A DNA stretch of 64,000 bases from Dirofilaria immitis. Its lineage: Eukaryota > Nematoda > Chromadorea > Rhabditida > Onchocercidae. Under the pieces are notes generated by a model. That model made no database searches. It was not told where the DNA came from and saw only the letters and a program-made list of their open reading frames with translations. This document shows, piece by piece, positions 1 to 12,500 of the stretch. Within the stretch, counting starts at the first letter, position 1; every line of letters starts with the position of its first letter. The stretch is taken from contig JAKNDB010000068.1 in the NCBI GenBank assembly GCA_024305405.1, positions 3,100,501 through 3,164,500 of the forward strand, given 5' to 3'. The translations under genes were made by a program, and so were the position numbers.

Positions 1-981
1 GATAATATATATAGATTGATCTCTCTCTCTCTCTCTTTTTCTCATATCCACTTGATTATTAGATTTGAGATTGAAAAAATAGCTGAAAGACGAGTATGTA
101 TTCGGCTTGATGGATGTTGCAAGTGTTTGAAGAATAGAGATAAAACAGTTCAAATGAATGATGCAATATATTGGTAATCAATGATTGTTATCATTATTGC
201 TACTGATGTTACGGATACTGTAGTGACAGCCAAAAGTGATGACGAAGTAATCCGGTTTCTTCGGGAAGAATTATGCAATTGACGGGATGAAACTGGTACA
301 GGGTGACACCATTCCGCTGCAAAAATCACATTCTTGTCTGATGATCGGACCACACCTCTGATATTTTTGTTGCCTTCGTTGGAACTTTTGCAGTGCTTTT
401 TTATTTCAGGAGGAAAAATTGATTCCCTTTACTCGCTTAATATTGCACAAGAATAATTAATGAAGTGTCAAAGAAGAGTAAAATTCGAATTATACAACAG
501 GCAAAAGAAAAGATGATATTAAATTGCTGAACTATCGATTGGAATCAATATTAATTGATTTTTAGATAAAAATCAATGAACATAGTAGATTGAAATTAAA
601 TACTTGATGAATTTAGCTCATTTTTTTTTATCAATCATGATGCACTATTTCAGTTTTGATAGTGAAGTAATGAACATCCTGTATCTTAGCTGATATATCA
701 TTTGGTTGTGCAACATCAATTCAAACTTGACTGTCTTAGTATCATCAAATTAGATCATTGAAATATTTTTTCAAATGTAAAATAACGATAACTGCTATTT
801 GTTATCATTAAATTATCATTAATATTTCGATCATTAAGCGATGACGATCAGACTAAGTTATTTATGTTTTGCTTTATATAGCGAAAAAAATATGATGTTG
901 ATTCGTTATACTACTATTAGATAAATGAATTATCATGTTTATAAGAATATCACTGGAACATTGAATAATATAAAATATTTA
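1..981. other. AT-rich flank, no gene recognised
   Basis: This is the stretch beyond the 3' end of the TTBK-like kinase gene. A short CT microsatellite lies near positions 20-45. I see no exon with conserved motifs on either strand. The small open frames are what AT-rich sequence gives by chance. Confidence 0.5.
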
Positions 982-3900
982 TCACACTGAACCGGCCGAT
1001 TGCGGCTGACGATGAGTAATGAAAGATTGTTGTCGTTGTTGCTGATTTTGTTGCTGTCGCATTGCTGATACTGCTGCAGTGGATAGTGCAGGTGAAGATT
1101 GTGATACTGCATTTGCTAATGATGATTGCTGTTGCTGCTTTTGATGCTGTTGTTGATGCTGTTGTTGATGCTGTTGTTGATGCTGTTGTTGATGTTGATC
1201 TTTACTTCTATTATTTCGCGTTCCTTCAAATCCATTTCGGCTGTACCTTTTACACATTCTTCCTTCACAGCCTTCTCACACTCCGCATCTGATGATACGC
1301 TCCATGTTGTGGATCGTGTAGATGTCATATCTTCATCCCAGTCAAATCGTGATTTGAGTCGTAATTTCCATTCTTTTTTAATCTAAAATTTATAATGGGA
1401 TGGAGTTATTTTACAAATAATATAATACAAGTAAACATCGCAAGTAAGCAGCATTCATATAAACAAGTTTATGTTGCTCACATCCATCAGTACATCGACA
1501 AATTCGTTGTACTTCGGCCTATCTTCGAATACTAAAGCATCAATCATTTGCATTAATGTTATATATTGCCTCGGGCATTGATGGAAAAATTGCGTTCGGC
1601 CCGCTTGACGAGCCATCAGTTTGGCTGCTTGTACACCAGCACGCTCTGTAAAATTGATCATTTAAAAAGTTATAGTTAAATGATATGAGATTATTGTAGA
1701 GATATCAATAATGAATAATCGAGAATAATTTTCGTTTACCAGAAACGTGTCGCCATGGTAAAGATCCGCGAGTAATCTCGACAAGCAAATAAAACCACGA
1801 TTCCAGATCATCTCGCCTTGCTAAATCTAGTCTTAAATGTGCTTTCAACGAGCCATAACGTGTTGTTCCACGCCATCCTACTTCGCCACGTGATGGAAGT
1901 AATTTGCCGTTCTAAATTTCACCAAGCCAAACTAACGAAGAACAAAAGAAAGAATTGGTGATAACATTAAGAGAAATTAAAACTTTTGACATTTTCACCA
2001 TTAATCGGAAATAATTTTATCCACTTCATCTGTGATGTCGCTTCATATCAACTTACTTTATCAGTATATTTTTCGCAAGCCCAAAATCGATCAAAAATAT
2101 CGTCTTGTGTTGCTGATTCTCACGTAATCCAACCATAAAATTACCAGGTTTGATGTCACGTGATATGAAATGAGCTTCTACAATGAAAATACCTTCGTCA
2201 TCTCTTTATTAACACTTATCAAATCTAACAGATATTTATTGCTTTGTCTTTCGTAACAGGAAGAGTATTTCAAATGAAAATTAAGGTAATGAATGTACTA
2301 ATTCTATTCCCGACCTCTTAAATTTTCAAAAGCTGAAAAGGCATTATTAATTCTCGAGAATGTATTAATCATTTTATTAAAAGATATAAATTGAACAGTT
2401 ATCTGATTTGAATTTTAATGTAGCACTAACGAATGTAATTCTTCAATAGCCTTCAGCGTTTGCAGGCCTACTTGGATTGCTGTACATAGCGAAAAACGTC
2501 TGTTAATTTGCTCATTGCGTAATTTATGCAAATCTTTACCCAGCAATGGTATCACGATAAAAATATAATCTGGTTTCTCGATGCCCTTAATAATTTCCGA
2601 TAATTCCAAAATTTCAACAGTTCGAAATTAATATAAAATTTAAAATTCATTCTTTCAAGAGATGATTTGTAGGAATTCATTTCAGATTCAAAATTTCATT
2701 TGTTTACATATAAATTTATCGGATCAATTAATTTCGTATCATTTAAACCCTCCGATGATTTAGATTTAGGTGATACATGTTATGCATGCAATGTATGATG
2801 AAAATGTTGTTTTTTGGGACTTTGAATTTCATCGGAATTTTTAAAATTCCTCAAAAATATATTTATGAATAATTTACGTAATCGATCAATTCGCAAATAT
2901 GCTCGCTATGTCGTCGTGCAGCTGCACGCATTACGCTTGCTTCAATGTGTAACATTGATTTGCTATATTTTTCAGCTTTTATGGCTACACGACGTCTACA
3001 ATATTTTATCTTATATATCATCATCTATTGTTGTCAGTAGAAATTGTTTAAATTGTAAAATATAAAACTTTGAGATTTGATATAAAATTGAGAAGATAGT
3101 CATAAATATTACTATAGAGATTGAAATGGAAGAATGATGAATTTTAAGCAGATGGAATATGATAGAAGTTAATAAAACAATTTTAGAGCCTATCTTGAAG
3201 GACTTATCCTAGTTTCTTACTTAGCTCATCGAATGAATAATGATGAATGAATATATTATTCTATTAAACGATGCTATTCACTCAATCGTTTGATAATAAA
3301 CATTTCAAATGATTGCAATCATCGATATTTATCATATTACCATATTTTTACGTCAAAGATGGAATAAAACTTCGATATGTATATATGATAAGAATATTGT
3401 AATTTATATAACAAAATAACATCTTTAGTATTTACAAAAGTAGAGACGCTTTAGACAATTATCAGATTATCAGAGATAAGCATTACAATATAAAAAGTTG
3501 GAATAATAAAATTACCGAACAACTGAGAAGTAGATAAAATATATTCAATTTAATAAAGCACTACAACAATCTGATACTTCAGTGATATAATTTCGATTTT
3601 CTAGAATAATCTTAAAGATTGTACCGAATCTTTTCCATCATCTGATAATGGAGAAAATTCGATAGCATATATTCATTCCTATAATATATATTATACTATA
3701 CTATACTATATTATAATTTAGAAATATCAATTTCTTCAATATCATTGTAAATATATAATATGTTGTTGCAATTATAAGACGCAAATTGTATCGATAGTGT
3801 GCTTAATACTCAAAATAAAATTGTATATTTCGCATGGAATGACTCAGTGAAATAAAAAGTTGTACTTTTCAACAACGATTTAATGCATTCTCTAGTTTGC

Positions 3901-4471
3901 GAAAATCGTATATATGTTTATAGTATGACTTCAAAAAATTGAATATTAAAAGCGTAAAATTATGATGAACATTTATCGTAATGAAAAAAAAAGGGATAAT
4001 GTGCGGAATATTTTGCTATTATTTAATCTCGACAAAACAAAGTAGGTTATGAGTTCGATATTTATCTCTATAACTCTGTTTTCAATTTTCTGGTTAGATT
4101 GAACATTTATTTATTAATGACAGAATCAGTTGGCGGAATCATCCCAACCTGAATTAATAGCTTCCTTCCTTTTTCGTTGCTATTAGGAAGACTTAATCGC
4201 TATGACAAATAATACTCGAGAAAAATTTCTTCCGATTAAAGTTTATAAGAGAGAACTTAACTAACCCATCATCAGCTTCACTTTCGAACACGGTACCATA
4301 TCCACCTTCACCGATAACCTTATCCAAATGATATGTATGTAAATCACTTTTCACTAGCTCCTTCAATTTTGGTAAACGATCCTTTTCGGTGATACTTGCG
4401 GAAGCCGATGGTGATTTATGTGAAGGTGGTGGAGGAGGTGCAGGTGCTATTGACGCTACACCTACAGCCAT
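982..4471 (-). CDS. TTBK/CK1-family protein kinase with Gln/His-rich C-terminal tail
   Basis: Predicted Ser/Thr kinase of the tau-tubulin kinase-like branch of the CK1 family, which is much expanded in nematodes. Exons in coding order: 4266-4471 (Pro-rich leader, then glycine loop [10 protein letters not shown]), 2878-2995 (VAIK lysine), 2431-2585 ([17 protein letters not shown]), 2057-2177 ([17 protein letters not shown]), 1740-1911 ([17 protein letters not shown]), 1482-1645, and a last exon from 1382. The HRD motif is SRD, as in many nematode CK1 relatives; catalytic Asp, DFG and VAIK Lys are present. Most junction phases agree. Two faults remain: the 2057-2177 exon reads AKKYTDK only if one T is restored in the run at 2069-2073, and the 2431/2177 junction is out of phase. 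The tail changes frame near 1250, giving either a QQQH-rich end at 982 or an NNSI-rich end at 1116. The start is uncertain; the ATG at 4471 is the first in-frame ATG I find. Confidence 0.85.
1141..1203 (-). repeat. 12-bp tandem repeat coding Gln/His tract
   Basis: About four copies of a 12-bp unit (CAACAACAGCAT on the minus strand) lie inside the last exon of the TTBK-like kinase. One frame gives QQQH units and another gives NNSI units. Repeat length is probably polymorphic. Confidence 0.85.
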
Positions 4472-4504
4472 TAAGAGAAGATTCAGGATTACGAATGTAT
4501 TCAA

Positions 4505-5464
4505 TGATTTATTGCTGTAGAACCAATTTGTGCAAATTTAATATCGAAAATGAAATGGCAGGCAAGCATTAATCAGAGAGCCTGCGTTATTTAATCGTAG
4601 TAAAATAGAATAATGAATTTACGGAAGAAAATTCTGCCTCTTAATGAATCTTTCCAGAATGTCTACATAGACTTCCAAAGGTCTAGATTGACTGGAAATT
4701 TAAATTTTATTCTATTTTCAAAAATTATCTAAATGCATTATTAAATAGTAAAGCATTATTTGATATGATGAGATGACTCGTTGCAGAGCCATAATGTCCA
4801 GTTTGATTGTATAATATTGTGAACAATTGAAGCATTGTCGAAAAAACAAATTAATTGGACTTTATGTCGAGATCTTTGAAAGCAAATGATAACAAACATA
4901 GCGTAATCGACGATGATTCAAATACAGCAGTACAGTGATTTGTATTATAGATAAATGATGAAATTTCATTTACAGTCAACTTCACGCAATAATTGCATTT
5001 ATTCAGTGAAGGAAGAATTCAGCATTCAACGAACGATAGCAGTCACTGCGATTCATCCAATTCGAGGGAAAAAGAGGAAAAATGAATTTGTTTCCCAGTT
5101 TGAGAGTTTGATTGTGGTTCCTACATTAAGCACTGGTATTTCAGTTCATCGGAAACATGTAACAAGTAATTGGTAGCATATTTTGTTCAAATCAGTTATT
5201 TTTTATTTGAAACTTTCCAAAAACACTTTCTGATTATGGATCTCCGAAATTTTCAAATATGGATTTTCAACTTCATATTCCAATCCTCTGAACTATCTCT
5301 TAAACTTTCCTCCCAACATTGATCACAATCATACGCAAATAGGATTTTAAAAAAAGTAATCGTCGGAAGTAATTAGTTGAAAACTATATGCAGACACATT
5401 CAGGTAAATTATAAGCGAAATTCGTACAACCAGAAGGCAGTGCTGATATCAATTATTGTCACTA
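4505..5464. other. Intergenic between TTBK-like kinase and CDK10
   Basis: This AT-rich spacer holds the probable 5' region of the TTBK-like gene and the 3' flank of CDK10. No exon with recognisable motifs was found. A 73-codon plus-strand frame at 4955-5176 has no family features and was not called. Confidence 0.45.
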
Positions 5465-7096
5465 TTACTTTTTTTTGCGCTTTCTATTTCGGTGCTGCGG
5501 AAATGATGGCATCATACTTGCGTCACATGGATATGGGGGTTCATTGAAATATCTGAAATTTCACAAATTTTTGCAAAAGTTACCTTAGATCATTCCTTCT
5601 ACAATTGATTTTTATCGTCTCAAAACTCGCCTCACTTCAAAATCAAATACAAATATGTTTTTATCAATTTTAGTGTTTATTTGCAAAAAAAAAACTTAAA
5701 ATTTTTAGGACTTAGTTTTGTACCTCGAGCGCAGCGCATCTTTTACACATATTCTAAGAGATGGATCATAGGTAAAAGACCATTTAAAAGCTGCAAGCAA
5801 CTTTCACTAGCACGTTCCATCAAACACTTCAACTTATTGTATGGTTGAGAGCGTAGCTGGAAATTGCGCAAAGCAGGTAATTCTTCAATTCCTTTCCATA
5901 TCTTTTCTGTCGGAGTCCCAAGCAAATCAATTATTCGATTGATCTAAACTATTCTAAATATGCAAACTGAATATTTTTGAAAGCTTCAACAAATTAAGGA
6001 ACAACGTGGTACCTGATCAAGTTCAGTTTTCCTGGTAGAAGAGGTCGATGTATAAGTAATTCTCCAAGAATGCACCCTGTGGCCCACATATCAACACCAG
6101 TATTTTGCTCTTTTGCACCGAATAATAGTTCTGGACTACGATACCTGCAGAACTTTAAAATTTAGAATTACATCAGGTTTTTAAGGATTAAACAGAACAG
6201 ACAGAAACTTTTTAATACTCGAGACTTTTTTCTGTAAACTATTTAAGATGTTACCATAAAGTAACAACTCTTGGTGTCATTTGCTTAGATGGTTCTCCGA
6301 AAGTTCGCGCCAATCCAAAATCAGCAACTTTCAAACAGCCATCGTCTGTTAAGAGAAGATTAGAAACCTGCAAAATTAATATCTAATCATTGCATCAGAA
6401 AGAACAAGCAATTTAAAAAATTGTAAAAATCCCATGAAAGCAAAAAGTTAATATAAACCTTTAAATCTCGATGAACTACATGTTTTCCGTGCAAATAAAC
6501 TAACGCCTTTAATAACTGCATTACAATACATTTAACTTGTGGCTCTGTGAATGGCACTCGCATATTATCCAACAATGACGCCAAATCCTGAAATCATAAA
6601 AATGCAAAGAAGATGATCATACATGTAGCCCACATTTCTAATCATCTTCCTAGTTCCTAAAAATCATAATTACCTGAGTACAGTACTCCATAACCAGAAA
6701 AATAGAAGTTAACTGTTGCCCTACCACGATTTCCTTCAATTGCACGATGTTTTGTGATGTAAACTCATGAGCAGATGAATTTCACGAATTGCCGATATTG
6801 AAATTCCGTTTTCTTCACTCTTTTCATCCATTCTTACCTTTTTCAATGCTATCTAGAACAAAAAGCAAAAATAATAATACCTCAAAATTAAATTTAAATC
6901 TCAGCCTAAATTAAAGTTTCAGATTGAAGAAAAAAGATACAATTTCGCCAGTTTTCACATCCTTGGCTCTGTATACAATACCGTACGTTCCTTCACCAAT
7001 ACGATTCATTTTTTCGAATTCATTTACTGACCGACATCCTCCATAACCAATCTTATTCTGGAAACATATAGGAATAATACTATGCCTTTCTAACAT
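5465..7096 (-). CDS. CDK10: Cyclin-dependent kinase 10 (PISSLRE-type) orthologue
   Basis: Ser/Thr kinase closely resembling animal CDK10, which pairs with cyclin M and acts in cell-cycle and transcription control. Exons: 6941-7096 ([19 protein letters not shown], glycine loop), 6674-6854 (IALKK lysine; SISAIRE in place of PISSLRE), 6459-6587 ([14 protein letters not shown]), 6255-6367 ([15 protein letters not shown]), 6013-6144 (YRSPELLFG), 5724-5947 ([17 protein letters not shown]) and 5465-5552 (tail matching the PTFPHHRN region, ending in basic KRKKK). All kinase residues are present. Three exons need one restored base: near 6754, in the T run 6027-6030 and in the A run 5774-5777; each restores textbook CDK10 sequence. 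The 5' end is uncertain: an ATG at 7096 opens the frame, but a TTTCCAG acceptor just inside it may mean an upstream exon or a spliced-leader site. Confidence 0.93.
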
Positions 7097-9595
7097 TTTT
7101 TTCGAACTTCTTATTCTCTAACAATAGTTCCTTTGAAGTATAAAAAAGCAAAATTCTCATCATCTTCCAGACATATAACATTAGCTAATTTAATAGCTTA
7201 AAATCATTGAATTAACTGACCTATTATAATAGAGTCAAAATTCCAAGTTGTTCATAATGTTATCATTACGCTCATTTTAATAAGTTAGCACATATTTCAC
7301 GTAAACAGTCATAAGATAAAAAGTCATCTACAAGCAATCATAATATATATTCCACAACTCCCATATTCTAACTGGTTAGCTTCCAAGCATCCTAAGCCGA
7401 ATTAAAACTATTCAAACCTTCAAATCATCGTAATAGATTCCGAAAAGAAAAAACCTTTGAAAAGGTGGTGTTCGTCAAATCAAACACAGAAATAATTTGT
7501 GTCATCGATGAGGAGGAATCCAATTGCCGCTTTTCATCTCCCATAAAGCTAAAATATTGCAACATACTGATTTAATCAACAAAGCATATATGGAAGTAAA
7601 TAAGCCAGTTCCATATTCACTCATTGCTTACTATTATTGCTGCTTCTCGTTTATGATGAGACAGTCCACTTCCCTTAACCAAAAAAATCAATCCATGCCT
7701 GAAATTCGTTATATTCAAAAAATCGAGTACAAAAATTAAACGAACTATCAGCATGTTCAATATACATTAAGAGCATCGAATTATCCAAAAATTAATTCCT
7801 CCTTTTAGTAATTAACGATAGCTCGCTTCAGACGTCCAGAAGTCGTAATGGAAAAGCCAAACATTTTGTTAGCTTCCAACAAACATGGCTCCACAACTAG
7901 TTTTATCTTGAGAATATATGACTTCCAGCAAAGACAAGATGACGAAAGGAGCATGAAAGTATACCTTCAAAAGGTAGCCATCTTGCGGACATTGTCATAC
8001 CATTTAATTTCTACCGGTTTATTTTTTTAATTGTTCGGATGACCGCTTACTACTATTTATTCCAGATTATTTTTCTTTTCAGCTGCATTCTTTAGATACT
8101 CTTGTCATGCAGTCTTTCTTCTCTTGAGTATTTAATATCAGAATGAAAAGCATATTTTTGGTTCTTAATTTTAAACCTATCAAATACCATGCAACAGAGA
8201 CTCCACAACTCAAATTATTCTATCAATACATTTTCCAGTGCTAACACATACATCACCAAATTAATGTATGTTGCGTAAATACTACAAGTCTATTCTTCTA
8301 AACCAGATACTGTTAATGCATGGAATCGATACTTTCTTTCGCACAACGTCCTTATCCATAACTCTACTAAGTACACTCATCTAATAATCGTAGATTTGCT
8401 CCGTATTCTCGACACACATGCAACGTTTGAGGAAGCTTTGAAAACACATAGCAAATCAGCATCAATTCATCCGCAACAAACACAGTGTTTCAGCTTATCG
8501 CCATTACTTCTGCTTGCTTTAATCTTTTGTCTTGATACAATAGATTCGTATAAAAAATAGAGCGATAATTATCGCACTACGAAACATGAATGACGCATAT
8601 TACTTTTTATTCTCCAAAAACTGGATAGAAATAAAAGGGTAAATTAATGATATACCCTTTTTTTAATAAATAACAATCGAAGTTGGTGCAGTAATTTAGA
8701 AATAAAACTCAGGAAAGGGAACAATTAATTAGTGAGTCGCTAAAATAATTTGCAGTGAGATCTTCGATTCAAATTTATGTTATGAAATACTTTTCGAAGA
8801 TCCGACAGAAAAACTGAAATCCAACGACGAACTAACAAAAACAAACGATGAATTAAGTTGAGCACTGCACATGACAAGAAAAGCATTCAAAAATTATATC
8901 ATCAAAAAACGTACGAGAATGCCCAAATGACTATTTTCTCATCCAAGTGATTTCAAGTTCCAACAAAACAACAAGTGGTGGAGTCACAGTTGTTTCAGAC
9001 ATTACGATGCGAAAATCAAAAACTTGGAACTATGCATTATTATTATCCAAGTGCTATAAATCGATCAGAAGAAGTTCTTCTGGTCTCGTATATCATATGG
9101 GAACAACATAATAAATTTTTTTACTTGAATTATGACGAATCAAAAAGTCAGATCTGAATAATTGGATCTAATAAATTTGAAGAGAACTTTGTGGTGCTCA
9201 ATTAAGATAGATAAATAGTAGTTTTCGTAGCTTCTATTACTTATCACTTCTTACACAACAAAATGAGTGAAATACTGATTCGCTAGTATGATAAAGAGAT
9301 GATTGCGATGTTGCGTCATTAACTCTAAGCTATATTTTAAGTTTGAATCGAATATCGCTCAAGTCCCAAAAACCTCAAGCCTAGTACGTTTAGAAAAATG
9401 GAAACGAGATATTGCCCAGTACTGGCGATAATAATGAAGACTTTCTTCCTTTTTTCTGCCTTTAGTTTGCTTTTCTTTTCAGTGACCAGTCCATTAATCA
9501 CCTGACAAAGAACGAAAACGACTTCATTCCTCGTTTTATGATTCCCGCTTTGGTCATCTCTTTTTAGATACATATGAAACACACTGTAGAAAATT
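7097..9595. other. Intergenic between CDK10 and myotubularin
   Basis: About 2.5 kb of AT-rich DNA upstream of CDK10 and downstream of the myotubularin gene. Several 60-90 codon frames exist on both strands (for example 7524-7739, 7848-8030, 8975-9157) without motifs, family resemblance or matching splice sites, so I do not call them. Confidence 0.5.
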
Positions 9596-12500
9596 TTATC
9601 CAAAGATCGTTGAGGTGACGTTACCGCTATTAATAGATGTTTTTGATGGCTTTCTCGTCGTTAAACCGACATTCCTCTTAGAAGTTAATGATGTTGTTGG
9701 CATCTCCGATGCTACTACATATAACTGATGTGGTCGCGCTTTTGTCATAAACTCATAGCACTTGTTGCATACGCGTACATTACCGCCTTTGTTTTCGTAT
9801 ACTCGAAAAAGGTACGTTTCGAACATGAAGAACAAAATATACCCCCACAATTCCTGGAAACAAATGACAAATAACCTTGATAATAAAAAACTTCGAGAAC
9901 AGAACCACACTTGAGTTGAATCTTGTCAAATATCTAAGCTTATTTATTGCCCTTGTTATGTCGATAGATTAGTTCTGGACAGAAATGAGTAGAGTAACAA
10001 CCTGCAATGATGTCTTCGATTACTTAGGTAATAGAAAGTTCCTGGCAACCCATGCATTTTTGTGAAGCATCGTCCATCAACCATCCTTTCGAACCATATG
10101 AAATATCCGCAACATCATCCTTTTCAACAACTGACATGTTTGAAAGCACTGATTCCACAGAACACGGCTCACTATTGTTTTCACCCAACTTGAATAAAGT
10201 ACTTTAGTAGTTTTTCGTTGAAATGATTAAAAATAAAGAAAGGAATATAATACTATGCCAAGATAGAAAATGGTAAGAAAAAATGAATTCGATATGCTCA
10301 ACTTACAATTCGTAATTCTGTCCCAGATAACTCGCCATTCATTCCATAACTCACTTTTCGCATTTCTTCCATTCTCAATTGACCAAATCTTTCATGCAAC
10401 ATATTGATATACTCCTAAACGAAAATTGGAAAAAGCACAAATTCCTTCGTCCTATCTCGCCTCTCAAAATATGAAGATAAAATTAGAGAACACATTGTGC
10501 TTTTAATAAGAACTCCGTCACCAAACAATGTAAAGTCTATTTTCTTTAAGCTCTATTGGAGACTATTTCAAACAACATTTAATAAAGGAACAAATGCTTC
10601 AACTTACAAAACAAAACAATGCAAAAACATTAATTTTGATAATCATATTCATACGAAATAAATTCTTCTTTCTTTCCATTTTTTTAACTTAACCTCTTTT
10701 ACTGCAGTATGAACAATATTCCTTGATAAACCAAAATACCATTAATAAAATACATTAGACAATAATAACATGCTAAGCAGTTGTAATGATAACATGAAGG
10801 GCTGAATAAAATTAAAATACTGGACACAGAAATCTCAAGATTTGGAAAAAAGATCTGAATAACTGGACGATAGACCCACTAATCTGAATCCTCAGGTCGG
10901 TAATCATTCTCTTCAAGCTCGAAAGACTTCATTCTTTTAATTAACTTTCTCATATGTGCCTAAGAACAATTCCTTCGTTAAATAAGTGAGGAGAGATAGA
11001 AATAAATAACTATAATCTTGACAAAGCGAAACAAGAACGAACACTAAAAAATTACTTACTTGTAATTTTTCAATTTTTTCACGGGTTCTTTCTTCACGTA
11101 TTTCCAAAACTTTTGTCAAACCATCACAATCCACTTCCCTCTACAAAGTAAAAAAAAAAGCCTACAAAACCTTCCTGAACAACATATAATAAATAGCGGA
11201 TATTGTAACATCGAAGATTTTTGCATAATAAAACTAAATGAATCCTCAAAGTGAGTTAACTTTAGATTACCAATATTTATATTTTAATATTTTCGAAATT
11301 TACAGCGATAGCATTGCGATCTCTTTCACGATACATTGCGAACGACAAATCGTTTTCATCAGGTCGTGCATAATCCGTTTCACTTGAAACTGATGTTCGT
11401 GTATTGCTGTTGTGAAATTGAGTATGTGCATTTCCAGTAAAACTATAAGAGAGCTGGACGATTATATACTCCGAAGACTAGTGCTGCAAAAGTATGTCGA
11501 CTATTTAACGCAAATGTAAAGTTTTGAGACATACAGATATACCGACAAATTCAAAGAGAAAATTCGATACAAAAGTTATTATAATTAAATGACAGATGCA
11601 TACGGTGTATTTGATGATCCCTGGCAAGTACCAGTGTCTGTATTGGAAAGACTTTCTGCAGAATGGGCTCTATTTAAACTAATGCGATCGACTTCACTGT
11701 GCTGACTCACACCCATCCCTGAGTTTGATGGTGTCTGTTCCTGTTAAGCAAAACACTGATAAAATCATTGGCTTACTGATAGCACTGAAATGTATCTAAA
11801 GGAATGAATTTTAATTTTAATTTTTGCAAGAATCAGCAAATTCCTTTAAAAATGCATTGTATTGAGTGCATGTGGCAATAAAAATGAAAAGGCAACACAA
11901 CTGACATTAATCAATCTTTCGATAGCAGGTCCAATGTAAAGCTGTTTCCAGATGTGAAGATCCTCAACATGTAAAGATGTATGCAATCGCTCATTGCTTT
12001 TTCCAGGATTATAAATAACATTTCCATATTCTGATTTGGATTCATCCAGAAATGTCCAAAGTGAAAGCGTTTCCGCATCATCCGTATCTTTATTCCAACC
12101 TTCTCTTTCAGACTGACTATTCCAAAGGAATGTCCCAAACAATCCAGAATAACAATGAAGAGCTAATTTTGTCTGCAAAAGGGCTAATTTTCTCTGTTAT
12201 TGAAATATTTAGAAACAAGAATAGTCTGGAAATACTCACTTAAAACAAAAGTAAAGTTCTCAAAAAACTGCTAACTATGAAATTATTTTTTTGCAACAGT
12301 GCTATTTTATAACATTTTAAGTCAAAGTACTTCCTAACCCTTTTATTTCAAAAATTCCTTACTAAATAACTTAAAGTGAACTGAAAAGCATCTGGAAACA
12401 AGTGATGTAATTGATGAACACAGTCTAGCCACTGCAAAAAACTGGTGACGATTCCCCACTAACGCTACTACGTGTGCCCGTGCGATCAGCAAACTTGTGT

